NCBI RefSeq assembly: GCF_012985465.1
Contig: NZ_JAAQWN010000006.1
Span: 372,001-436,000 of the forward strand
Source: Pseudomonas sp. WS 5079
Lineage (GTDB): Bacteria; Pseudomonadota; Gammaproteobacteria; Pseudomonadales; Pseudomonadaceae
Direction of reading: 5' to 3'
DNA length: 64,000 nt
Shown here in pieces: positions 44,209-52,508 of this stretch. The notes under the pieces were generated by a model. The model did no database searches and was not told the origin of the DNA. It saw only the letters and a list, made by a program, of their open reading frames with translations. A program made the translations under genes and the position numbers. Within the stretch, counting starts at the first letter, position 1; every line of letters begins with the position of its first letter.

Positions 44209-44348
44209 TTTTTTTGTGCAGTGTCAGAAAGATTTTCCTACCTTCGCCAGCCACGCGCCCCCAGGAAATTTCCTTCAAAGGTTTTGATTGAATTCCACTT
44301 TTTGCAGACTAGTATCGGTTTCTGGCTTTACTGCGGAAAACAAAAACA

Positions 44349-45548
44349 ATGTCTGATTCCACCTGCTCGCCCGTCCTCGATGGCCCAGCCAAACGCCAGT
44401 ATTTTTCCCGCTTCATCCTGATCACCTGCATTTCCCTGATCAGTTTCTTCCCGATCAATATCCTGCTGCCTTCATTTCCGGCCCTCGCCGCCAGGTTCGA
44501 CACGCCCAGCGCCAATGTCGCGCTGTCCATCAGCCTGTTTACCCTGGTCTTTTCGGTCTCCCAACTGATCGCCGGCCCACTCTCGGATAAATGGGGGCGC
44601 AAGGAAGTCCTGCTTGGCTGCATCACACTGTCGATCCTGGGGGCGATAGGCTGCACGCTGGCACCGGACTACCTGACCTTCCTGCTGTTTCGCAGCGTGC
44701 AGGCCATGGGCTGTGGCTTCTTCGTGCTGGGCCACGCCCTGGTGGAAGACCTGTTCGAGGAGCAGGACCGGGCTCGCGTGCGCCTGTATTACATGACCCT
44801 GAGCGGCTCGTTCGTCGCCCTTTCGCCGCTGATCGGCTCCTGGCTGCAAACCACCTTTGACTGGCAAGGCAGCTTCTACGGGTTCGCGGTGATGGCATTG
44901 GGCATGTTGATCCATGCGCTGTGCATCCTGCCCACCAAGTCCGCCAGCCCCCATCGCGCATCGGTGTCGATCATTGCCACGTTGAAAGCCGTGGCCGGCA
45001 ACCGGGACTTCCTGCGCTACTGGTGGATCGCCGCACTGGTGTTCGCCTGCTACTTCGCCTTGATCAGCGTCACACCCCTGATGTTCATGGATGGGCTGAA
45101 ACTGTCCGAATACCAGTACGCCCTGGTGCTGATGGTCTACGGCGTGGCCTATCTGCTGGGCGGCATGGTGGCCTCGTTTCTGCAAAAACGCATCTCGCTG
45201 GCCCGGCAAATCAATATCGGCCTGGGGTTACTGCTGGTGGCCGGTGTGCTACTGATGCTGATCGTCAGCCTTGACGCCATCACCACCATAACCCTGCTGA
45301 TCCCGATGCTGATCAGCGCCCTGGCCGTGACCCTGGTGCGCCCGGCGGCCATTTCGGCGGCGATGCTGTTGTTCTCAAGCAGCGCGGGCACGGCCGCCTC
45401 GGCGGGCAACAGCATCATGTTCCTGACGGCCGCCATCAGCAGCGCAGCCCTTGCGCAAACCGGAACGCATTTGCTGATGACCATTGCCGCAAGCTTTATC
45501 GTCTTCAGCCTCTGGGGCTGGCTGACAAATACGAGGGTCGGGCGATAA
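44349..45548 (+). CDS. Major facilitator superfamily transporter, Bcr/CflA-like
   Basis: 399 residues with 12 predicted membrane helices. The loop 2-3 motif is GPLSDKWGRKEVLLG, typical of drug:proton antiporters of the Bcr/CflA group. Substrate not recognisable. The ribosome site before the ATG is weak (GGAAAACA), and the upstream 130 bases are AT-rich compared with the surroundings. Not an expected conserved neighbour between rlmI and ilvD, so it may be an accessory gene; that is inference. Confidence 0.83.
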   Translation: MSDSTCSPVLDGPAKRQYFSRFILITCISLISFFPINILLPSFPALAARFDTPSANVALSISLFTLVFSVSQLIAGPLSDKWGRKEVLLGCITLSILGAIGCTLAPDYLTFLLFRSVQAMGCGFFVLGHALVEDLFEEQDRARVRLYYMTLSGSFVALSPLIGSWLQTTFDWQGSFYGFAVMALGMLIHALCILPTKSASPHRASVSIIATLKAVAGNRDFLRYWWIAALVFACYFALISVTPLMFMDGLKLSEYQYALVLMVYGVAYLLGGMVASFLQKRISLARQINIGLGLLLVAGVLLMLIVSLDAITTITLLIPMLISALAVTLVRPAAISAAMLLFSSSAGTAASAGNSIMFLTAAISSAALAQTGTHLLMTIAASFIVFSLWGWLTNTRVGR

Positions 45549-45776
45549 AGCCCCGGGACATGCTTCTCGCCATTCCCTCCCGACGCCAGCGGTGTAGAAT
45601 CGACCCTATTCATCGCCAGTCATCCCCCGGCGGGTTTATGAGCTCAAGGCCAATGCGCACGGCGATCCCGTAACGTTTGCGGCAACTTCCGGACACACGG
45701 CTATTTCTGAGTGTTCCAGACGTCAATAGAAGCTCACTCCCCTATTTAGTACCTGATTAGCCGCCCGGAGTGCTCC

Positions 45777-47618
45777 ATGCCAGATTACCGCTCGAAAACA
45801 TCCACCCATGGCCGCAACATGGCCGGCGCCCGCGCACTGTGGCGTGCCACGGGGATGAAAGATGACGACTTCAAGAAGCCGATCATCGCGATTGCCAACT
45901 CGTTCACCCAGTTCGTACCGGGCCACGTCCACCTCAAGGACCTGGGCCAACTGGTCGCCCGCGAGATCGAACGTGCTGGCGGCGTAGCAAAAGAATTCAA
46001 CACCATTGCCGTGGATGACGGCATCGCCATGGGCCATGACGGCATGCTGTATTCCCTGCCGAGCCGCGAGATCATCGCCGACTCCGTGGAGTACATGGTC
46101 AACGCCCACTGCGCCGACGCCATCGTCTGCATCTCCAACTGCGACAAGATCACCCCCGGCATGCTGATGGCCTCCCTGCGCCTGAACATCCCGGTGATCT
46201 TCGTCTCCGGCGGTCCGATGGAAGCCGGCAAGACCAAACTCGCCTCCCACGGCCTGGACCTGGTGGACGCCATGGTCATCGCCGCCGATTCCAGCGCTTC
46301 TGACGAGAAAGTCGCGGAATACGAGCGTAGCGCCTGCCCGACCTGCGGTTCGTGCTCCGGCATGTTCACCGCCAACTCGATGAACTGCCTGGTGGAAGCC
46401 CTGGGCCTGGCCTTGCCGGGCAACGGTTCGACACTGGCCACCCACAGCGACCGCGAGCAGCTGTTCCTGCAGGCCGGCCGCACCATCGTCGAACTGTGCA
46501 AGCGTTACTACACCGACAACGACGAGTCGGTATTGCCACGCAATATCGCCAACTTCAAGGCGTTCGAAAACGCCATGACCCTGGATATCGCCATGGGCGG
46601 TTCCACCAACACCATCCTGCACTTGCTGGCCGCAGCGCAAGAAGCCGAGATCGACTTCGACCTGCGCGACATCGACCGCCTGTCCCGCCACGTGCCGCAG
46701 TTGTGCAAGGTCGCGCCGAACATCCAGAAGTACCACATGGAAGACGTGCACCGCGCCGGCGGGATCTTCTCGATCCTAGGCTCCCTGGCCCGTGGCGGCC
46801 TGCTGCACACCGACCTGCCGACCGTGCACAGCACGTCCATGGCCGAGGGCATCGCCAAGTGGGATATCACCCAGACTGACGACGAAGCCGTGCACACCTT
46901 CTTCAAGGCCGGCCCGGCCGGCATCCCGACCCAGACGGCCTTCAGCCAGTCGACCCGTTGGGACACCCTGGACGACGACCGTGAAAACGGCTGCATCCGC
47001 AGTGTCGAACACGCGTACTCGCAAGAAGGCGGCCTGGCCGTGCTCTACGGCAACATCGCCCTCGACGGCTGTGTGGTGAAGACCGCTGGCGTGGATGAGT
47101 CGATCCACGTGTTCGAGGGTCGCGCCAAGATCTACGAAAGCCAGGACAGCTCGGTGCGCGGCATCCTCGCCGACGAAGTGAAAGAAGGCGACATCGTGAT
47201 CATCCGCTACGAAGGCCCGAAAGGCGGCCCGGGTATGCAGGAAATGCTCTACCCGACCTCGTACCTGAAATCCAAGGGCCTGGGCAAAGCCTGTGCGCTG
47301 CTGACCGACGGGCGCTTCTCGGGCGGCACTTCGGGCCTGTCCATCGGCCATGCTTCGCCAGAAGCCGCTGCCGGTGGCGCGATTGGCCTGGTGCAGGATG
47401 GCGACAAGGTGCTGATCGACATTCCGAACCGCTCGATCAACCTGTTGATCAGCGACGAAGAACTGGCCGCACGCCGGGTCGAGCAGGACAAGAAAGGCTG
47501 GAAACCGGTGGAGAAGCGTCCGCGCAAAGTCACCACCGCCCTCAAGGCCTACGCCCTGCTGGCCACCAGTGCCGACAAGGGTGCGGTGCGTAACAAGGCC
47601 ATGCTCGACGGCCTGTAA
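45777..47618 (+). CDS. ilvD: Dihydroxy-acid dehydratase
   Basis: 613 residues, near the usual 616. It converts 2,3-dihydroxy-isovalerate and its homologue to the keto acids of valine and isoleucine synthesis. The cluster cysteines are visible in ISNCDKITPGM and CPTCGSCSGMFTANSMNC, and the C-terminal LTDGRFSGGTSGLSIGH motif is intact. The 228-base leader contains a TAGAAT -10-like box near 45594 but no attenuator-like leader peptide that I can recognise. Confidence 0.97.
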   Translation: MPDYRSKTSTHGRNMAGARALWRATGMKDDDFKKPIIAIANSFTQFVPGHVHLKDLGQLVAREIERAGGVAKEFNTIAVDDGIAMGHDGMLYSLPSREIIADSVEYMVNAHCADAIVCISNCDKITPGMLMASLRLNIPVIFVSGGPMEAGKTKLASHGLDLVDAMVIAADSSASDEKVAEYERSACPTCGSCSGMFTANSMNCLVEALGLALPGNGSTLATHSDREQLFLQAGRTIVELCKRYYTDNDESVLPRNIANFKAFENAMTLDIAMGGSTNTILHLLAAAQEAEIDFDLRDIDRLSRHVPQLCKVAPNIQKYHMEDVHRAGGIFSILGSLARGGLLHTDLPTVHSTSMAEGIAKWDITQTDDEAVHTFFKAGPAGIPTQTAFSQSTRWDTLDDDRENGCIRSVEHAYSQEGGLAVLYGNIALDGCVVKTAGVDESIHVFEGRAKIYESQDSSVRGILADEVKEGDIVIIRYEGPKGGPGMQEMLYPTSYLKSKGLGKACALLTDGRFSGGTSGLSIGHASPEAAAGGAIGLVQDGDKVLIDIPNRSINLLISDEELAARRVEQDKKGWKPVEKRPRKVTTALKAYALLATSADKGAVRNKAMLDGL

Positions 47619-47630
47619 GCCCCGCCCATA

Positions 47631-47662
47631 AAAATGCCCCGCCACGTGCGGGGCATTTTTTT
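47631..47662 (+). terminator. Rho-independent terminator of ilvD
   Basis: Stem AAAATGCCCCGC / GCGGGGCATTTT with a short loop, then a T-run. It lies 13 bases past the ilvD stop. Confidence 0.92.
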
Positions 47663-47696
47663 GCCTGCCTGAATTGCCAAACCACAGGAGATCAAA

Positions 47697-47783
47697 TGTA
47701 GGAGCTGGCTTGCCTGCGATCCAGGCGACTCGGTCTGCCTGCCACACCGCAGTGATGCCATCGCAGGCAAGCCAGTTCCCACA
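47697..47783. repeat. REPIN, near-identical to the one at 42752 but inverted
   Basis: Arms TGTAGGAGCTGGCTTGCCTGCG and complement; centre contains GGCGACTCGGTC and CACCGCAGTGATGCC. Lies between ilvD and the convergent phosphatase gene. Confidence 0.9.
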
Positions 47784-47786
47784 GGG

Positions 47787-48845
47787 TTACTGGATTTCAT
47801 CGGGCTTGACGATCACCCAGTTCTTGTCCGCCGTCACCGCCAGCCCTTCCTTGGCCTGGGCCGCCGCATGCTTGGCCATCATGCCGTTGAGCTGGGTCAT
47901 GTACTTGTCCTTGCGGTTGATCCACAAGTGGATGCCACCCTTGGCCACGTCCACATCGTGAAACAGCATGTAGCCGTCGCTGGTAGGGGTGTCGCCGCCG
48001 ACCAGTAGCGGTTTTTTCCACTCGTCGATGTAGGTGAGGATCGCCGCATGCTTGCCGGCCATCCAGGTCGCCGGGGTCCACAGGTAGGGGGTCAGTTCCA
48101 GGCCGAGGTTGGCCTTTTCATCGTATTTGCCGGCGCTGATCTGCTTGCGGGCAGTGGTCAGCTCGCCAGTCTTGCGATCCTTGAGCAACAGGCTGACCCC
48201 GATGACATTCTGCGGCTTGACGTTGTAGCCGTACTTCGGATCGGAGGCGACCATGCGCACCAGCTCTTCAGAGGCGGCGGTCATCACGTACACGTCGATG
48301 CCGTTTTCCATCAGTTTGTTGTACAGCTCGGTCTGGCCGGTGAAGATTTTCGGCGGTTGCACCTCCATGTTCTTCACCACATCGCCTTCAAAGTAGGTGA
48401 CCGGCACCGGTTTGCCGGAGGCCATCAACTCATCCACGTAACCCTTGAGTTCCTTGAGGGTAAAGCCTGAAAACACCTGGGCGACCCACGGGTAGCAGAC
48501 CATGTCGTCCACTTCGCACAGGCGATAGTAGTAACTGAACAGACTTTCCTTGTGCTCGGCGGTGTCTTTGAACGGCATAAGCTTGAGCGATGGATCGAGA
48601 CTGTCGCGGGTGATCAGGCCCTTGTTTTCCATGTACGGCAACAGCGACTCTTCGAGGTCGAAGCGGTAGCTGGTGTTGTCCATGTCGAACACCGCGTAAT
48701 TGCCCTTGTTGGCGTTGGCCGCAATCATTTCATTGAGTTGCTTGGCGGCGGGTGCCGGCCAGTGCTTCAACTCGGTGGCGGCCATGACCTGGCTGGCAAG
48801 CCCGAGGCACAGCGCGGCGGCAAACAGTCTCGACGTGAGCTTCAT
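47787..48845 (-). CDS. pchP: Phosphorylcholine phosphatase (HAD family, exported)
   Basis: 352 residues with a signal peptide (1-22, cut after VMA). HAD motif I is FDMDNTS (Asp54, Asp56), motif II VMTAASEE, and motif III GGDTPTSDGY. These correspond to the residues studied in P. aeruginosa PchP, which releases phosphate from phosphorylcholine in the periplasm after phospholipase C action on host or eukaryotic lipids. Length also agrees. A GGGAGAA site precedes the ATG. Divergent from the cystine transporter gene across 242 bases. Confidence 0.88.
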   Translation of the reverse strand: MKLTSRLFAAALCLGLASQVMAATELKHWPAPAAKQLNEMIAANANKGNYAVFDMDNTSYRFDLEESLLPYMENKGLITRDSLDPSLKLMPFKDTAEHKESLFSYYYRLCEVDDMVCYPWVAQVFSGFTLKELKGYVDELMASGKPVPVTYFEGDVVKNMEVQPPKIFTGQTELYNKLMENGIDVYVMTAASEELVRMVASDPKYGYNVKPQNVIGVSLLLKDRKTGELTTARKQISAGKYDEKANLGLELTPYLWTPATWMAGKHAAILTYIDEWKKPLLVGGDTPTSDGYMLFHDVDVAKGGIHLWINRKDKYMTQLNGMMAKHAAAQAKEGLAVTADKNWVIVKPDEIQ

Positions 48846-48965
48846 GTGCGTTTTCTCCCTGAGTGAAAGACATCGACGCTAACAAATCCGTGTGACCGTT
48901 CCCGGCACCAGCACGACCGTCTGCGTCCTGAAACCGCCACCAGCATATGTCAGGGCGCCAGGCCC

Positions 48966-49015
48966 TTATTCCAAAAACGACAGTAGTCATTCCATAAAGG
49001 TATTAAATCAATATA
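48966..49015 (+). promoter_or_regulatory. Candidate CysB-type activator region upstream of tcyP
   Basis: Two similar blocks, TTATTCCAAAAAC and TCATTCCATAAAG, lie about 18 bases apart in an AT-rich stretch roughly 75-120 bases before the transporter ATG. Sulfur-regulated Pseudomonas promoters often carry such ATTCC-containing blocks. Assignment to CysB is a guess from the motif and from the transporter type. Confidence 0.35.
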
Positions 49016-49087
49016 TTTCAAGCTGTTAGGCTTTCCGGTTCGCAGTCGCACGCTCAGGCGACTGGCAGCCATTTACTTGGAGCTTCA

Positions 49088-50479
49088 ATGAATCTGCCGC
49101 TGATTCTCAATCTGCTGGTGTTCCTGGCCTTATTGCTAGGCCTGGCCCAAACCCGTCGCACCCACTGGAGCCTGGCCAAGAAGGTCTTGCTGGCCCTGGT
49201 GCTCGGGGTGGTGTTTGGTGTGGTCCTGCACACCATCTACGGCGCCGGCCATCCGGTGCTCAAGGCCTCGATCAGTTGGTTCGACCTGGTGGGCAATGGT
49301 TATGTGCAGCTGTTGCAGATGATCGTGATCCCGCTGGTGTTCGCCTCGATCCTCAGCGCCGTGGCCCGCCTGCACAACGCCGCGTCCCTGGGCAAGATCA
49401 GCTTCCTGACCATCGGCACGCTGCTGTTCACCACCGCCATTGCGGCGCTGATCGGTATCGGCCTGACCAACCTGTTCGGCCTCACCGCCGAAGGCCTGGT
49501 GGCCGGCACCCAGGAACTGGCACGCCTGCAGGTGATCCAGAGTGACTACGCGGGCAAGGTCGCCGACCTGAATATCCCGCAGTTGCTTCTGTCGTTTATC
49601 CCGCAAAACCCGTTTGCCGACCTGGCCCGGGCCAAGCCGACGTCGATTATCAGTGTGGTGATCTTCGCTGCGTTCCTGGGGGTTGCCGCGCTGCAACTGC
49701 TCAAGGACGATGTGGAAAAAGGCCAGAAGGTGCTGAACGCCATCGACACCCTGCAAGCCTGGGTGATGCGCCTGGTGCGCCTGGTGATGAAGCTGACTCC
49801 TTACGGGGTGCTGGCACTGATGACCAAAGTGGTCGCCAGTTCCAACCTGCAAGACATCATCAAGCTCGGCAGTTTTGTGCTGGTGTCCTACCTGGCGCTG
49901 GGGCTGATGTTTGTGGTCCACGGCCTGCTGCTGTCGCTGGCCGGGATCAACCCGCTGCGCTTCTTTCGCAAAGTATGGCCGGTGCTGACTTTTGCCTTCA
50001 CCAGCCGCTCCAGCGCGGCGAGCATCCCGCTGAGCATCGAGGCGCAGACCCGCCGCCTGGGCATCCCGCAGTCCATCGCCAGCTTCGCCGCCTCGTTCGG
50101 CGCGACGATTGGCCAGAACGGCTGTGCCGGCCTGTATCCGGCGATGCTGGCCGTGATGGTGGCGCCGACCGTGGGCATCAACCCGCTGGACCCGCTGTGG
50201 ATCGCAACATTGGTGGCGATTGTGACCTTGAGTTCAGCCGGCGTGGCCGGTGTGGGCGGCGGTGCGACGTTTGCCGCGCTGATCGTGCTACCGGCCATGG
50301 GCTTGCCGGTGGCGTTGGTGGCGTTGCTGATTTCCGTGGAGCCGCTGATCGACATGGGCCGCACGGCGTTGAACGTGAATGGTTCGATGACCGCCGGGGC
50401 GATTACCAGCCAGATCATGCAGCAGACCGATAAAAAGCTGCTCGATGCCGATGAGCATGCTGAGTTGGCGCAGGCCTGA
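49088..50479 (+). CDS. tcyP: L-cystine / cystine-type dicarboxylate-cation symporter TcyP (YdjN)
   Basis: 463 residues, identical in length to E. coli YdjN. Glutamate-symporter fold with eight helices and re-entrant loops. Segments typical of this subgroup: WFDLVGNGYVQLLQMIVIPLV-type helix, FTSRSSAASIPLSIEAQTRRLG (serine-rich hairpin), GQNGCAGLYPAMLAVM, and the NVNGSMTAG end. It imports L-cystine as a sulfur source. The start has a GGAG site. Confidence 0.9.
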   Translation: MNLPLILNLLVFLALLLGLAQTRRTHWSLAKKVLLALVLGVVFGVVLHTIYGAGHPVLKASISWFDLVGNGYVQLLQMIVIPLVFASILSAVARLHNAASLGKISFLTIGTLLFTTAIAALIGIGLTNLFGLTAEGLVAGTQELARLQVIQSDYAGKVADLNIPQLLLSFIPQNPFADLARAKPTSIISVVIFAAFLGVAALQLLKDDVEKGQKVLNAIDTLQAWVMRLVRLVMKLTPYGVLALMTKVVASSNLQDIIKLGSFVLVSYLALGLMFVVHGLLLSLAGINPLRFFRKVWPVLTFAFTSRSSAASIPLSIEAQTRRLGIPQSIASFAASFGATIGQNGCAGLYPAMLAVMVAPTVGINPLDPLWIATLVAIVTLSSAGVAGVGGGATFAALIVLPAMGLPVALVALLISVEPLIDMGRTALNVNGSMTAGAITSQIMQQTDKKLLDADEHAELAQA

Positions 50480-50485
50480 TAGAGC

Positions 50486-50543
50486 GCTATCGCCGGCAAG
50501 CCGGCTCCTACACGGTCCTGTAGGAGCCGGCTTGCCGGCGATG
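50486..50543. repeat. REP pair in reversed arrangement, GCCGGCTTGCCGGCGATG type
   Basis: TATCGCCGGCAAGCCGGCTCCTACA and its complement face inward with only about six bases between. Between convergent tcyP and folA. Confidence 0.85.
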
Positions 50544-50546
50544 CTT

Positions 50547-51059
50547 TTAGGCCTTTTCCCAGACTTCGAAGTTGTATGCCGGCTTGTCGCCTTCTGCCGG
50601 ATTCTGCACATTCGACACCAGCGTCCACCGGTTCAAGTCAAACTCCGGAAACCACGCATCCCCCTGCGGGCTCAACGCAACCCGCGTCAGATACAGGCGA
50701 TCCGCCTGCTCCAGCCCCTGCGCATACAGTTGCGCGCCGCCGATCAGCATCAGCTCATCCACGCCCTGCTCCAGCGCCCAGGCCTCGGCCCGCTCAATTG
50801 CCGCATCGAGGGACGGAAAAACTTCCGCACCTTCGAGCACCAGATCGGTCTGACGGCTGACCACTATGTTCAAGCGACCCGGCAACGGTCGACCCAGGGA
50901 GTCCCAGGTCTTGCGCCCCATAATGATCGGCTTGCCCAGGGTGGTGGCCTTGAAATATTTGAAATCCCCCGGCAAATGCCAGGGCATGCTGTTGTCGACG
51001 CCGATCACGCGGTTTTCACCGAGGGCTGCGATCAGGCTTAAAGGGAAAGTTTTTTTCAT
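50547..51059 (-). CDS. folA: Dihydrofolate reductase
   Basis: 170 residues. Reduces dihydrofolate with NADPH. Visible are the N-terminal LIAALGENRVIG, the Met20-type loop NSMPWHLPGDFKYFK with the active-site acid, the cofactor loop IIMGRKTWDSLGRPLPGR, and LMLIGGAQLY. It supplies tetrahydrofolate consumed by thyA, which lies 12 kb away in the window. A GAAAGT-type weak ribosome site is present. Confidence 0.96.
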   Translation of the reverse strand: MKKTFPLSLIAALGENRVIGVDNSMPWHLPGDFKYFKATTLGKPIIMGRKTWDSLGRPLPGRLNIVVSRQTDLVLEGAEVFPSLDAAIERAEAWALEQGVDELMLIGGAQLYAQGLEQADRLYLTRVALSPQGDAWFPEFDLNRWTLVSNVQNPAEGDKPAYNFEVWEKA

Positions 51060-51128
51060 GGCGACGAGAATACCAGAGGCGCGGGCCAGCGGTTATGCTC
51101 CAGGCTCACTGACACAACAGGACGGCGC

Positions 51129-52508
51129 GTGACTGCTCTGAACCCCCTGCACACACTCTGGCTGACGGAAACCGTGCGCCTGCGTGAAGAACACGCCGGC
51201 CCCCTGGAAGACCAGGAAGCCAATCGCCTGGCCCGCAGCAGCGACGGCGACCTGCCGACGCGCATTCAAAACCGCGCGTTGTGGCTGGCCGAGCGTGACG
51301 GCCTGCGCGCCGCCCTGCTGCATTGGCTGCAAGGCGCACGCCTGGCGCTGATCGTGCTGATGGTGCTGGCCATCGTCAGCGGCGCTGGCCTGGCCTTCGC
51401 CGCCCTGGGCAACGGCCTGGCCCCGGTCAATGTGTTCTGGGCCCTGGGCAGCCTGCTGGGCTTGAACCTGATCCTGCTGCTGAGCTGGGCCCTGGGCTTG
51501 CTGTTTGCCGGCGAACACAGCGCCAGCCTCGGCCGCCTGTGGTTGTGGCTCAGCGAAAAACTCGCCCGCGATGCCAAGGCCGCGCAACTGGCGCCAGCGC
51601 TGTTGTTGCTGCTGCAACGCCATAAGCTCAACCGCTGGGCGGTGGGTGTGCTGGTCAATGGCCTGTGGCTGCTGGCACTGTGCAGCGCGCTGGTGATCCT
51701 GCTGACGCTGATGGCCACCCGGCGCTACGGGTTTGTCTGGGAAACCACCATCCTTGGCGCCGACACCTTTGTCAGCGTGACCCAGGCCCTGGGCAGCCTG
51801 CCCGCGCTGCTCGGTTTCAGCGTACCCAGCGTGGAGATGATCCGCGCCAGCGGCGATTCGGCGCTGAATATCGAGAGCGCCCGCCAGGCCTGGGCTGCGT
51901 GGCTGGTAGGGGTGTTGCTGGTTTATGGCTTGCTGCCAAGGCTGATCCTCGCCGTGCTGTGCCTATGGCGCTGGAAACGCGGGCGCGCAGCCTTGGGCCT
52001 GGACCTCAACCTGCCCGGCTACAGCCACTTGCGCGAAGCCTTGATGCCCAGCAGCGAACGCCTTGGCGTCAACGATGCCGCGCCGCCGCAGTTGCACCAC
52101 GTCAGCGGCGGTGCCAGCGACCTGCACAGCGATGGCGCCCTGCTGGTGGCCATCGAACTGGACGACCAGCGCCCCTGGCCGCCCAAGTTGCCGGCCACGG
52201 TCAAGGACGCCGGCATCCTCGATAGCCGCGAATCGCGCCACAAACTGCTGGAGCAACTGACCCGCTTCCCGCCGGCACGCCTGCTGATCGCCTGCGACCC
52301 ACGCCGCTCGCCGGATCGCGGCAGCCTCGCGCTGATCGGCGAGCTGGCCCGCAGCGCCAGCGCTACCCGCGTCTGGCTGCTGCAAGCGCCACCGGGCCAG
52401 GCGCTGGATGCCGAGCGCCTCGGCGATTGGCACAGCGCGTTGCAGCAACTGGACTTGCCCTTCGCCGATTGCGCGCCGCTCACCTGGCTGGAGTCCGGTC
52501 ATGACTAA
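51129..52508 (+). CDS. DUF2868 membrane protein, partner of a GTPase
   Basis: 459 residues, GTG start with an AGGA site. Four hydrophobic helices are predicted at about 71-92, 104-127, 170-195 and 256-280. A soluble C-terminal domain (about 290-459) follows. Pattern and context fit DUF2868, a family without known function. It overlaps the DUF3482 GTPase by eight bases, so the two are made together. The C-terminal part contains GALLVAIELDD and other short hydrophobic strands consistent with an alpha/beta fold. Role unknown; a membrane receptor or effector for the GTPase is a guess. Confidence 0.82.
   Translation: MTALNPLHTLWLTETVRLREEHAGPLEDQEANRLARSSDGDLPTRIQNRALWLAERDGLRAALLHWLQGARLALIVLMVLAIVSGAGLAFAALGNGLAPVNVFWALGSLLGLNLILLLSWALGLLFAGEHSASLGRLWLWLSEKLARDAKAAQLAPALLLLLQRHKLNRWAVGVLVNGLWLLALCSALVILLTLMATRRYGFVWETTILGADTFVSVTQALGSLPALLGFSVPSVEMIRASGDSALNIESARQAWAAWLVGVLLVYGLLPRLILAVLCLWRWKRGRAALGLDLNLPGYSHLREALMPSSERLGVNDAAPPQLHHVSGGASDLHSDGALLVAIELDDQRPWPPKLPATVKDAGILDSRESRHKLLEQLTRFPPARLLIACDPRRSPDRGSLALIGELARSASATRVWLLQAPPGQALDAERLGDWHSALQQLDLPFADCAPLTWLESGHD

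Noticed and set aside
45549..45776. Attenuator leader peptide for ilvD
   Set aside because: No short frame rich in Ile, Val or Leu codons and no terminator-like stem with a U-run was found in the leader.
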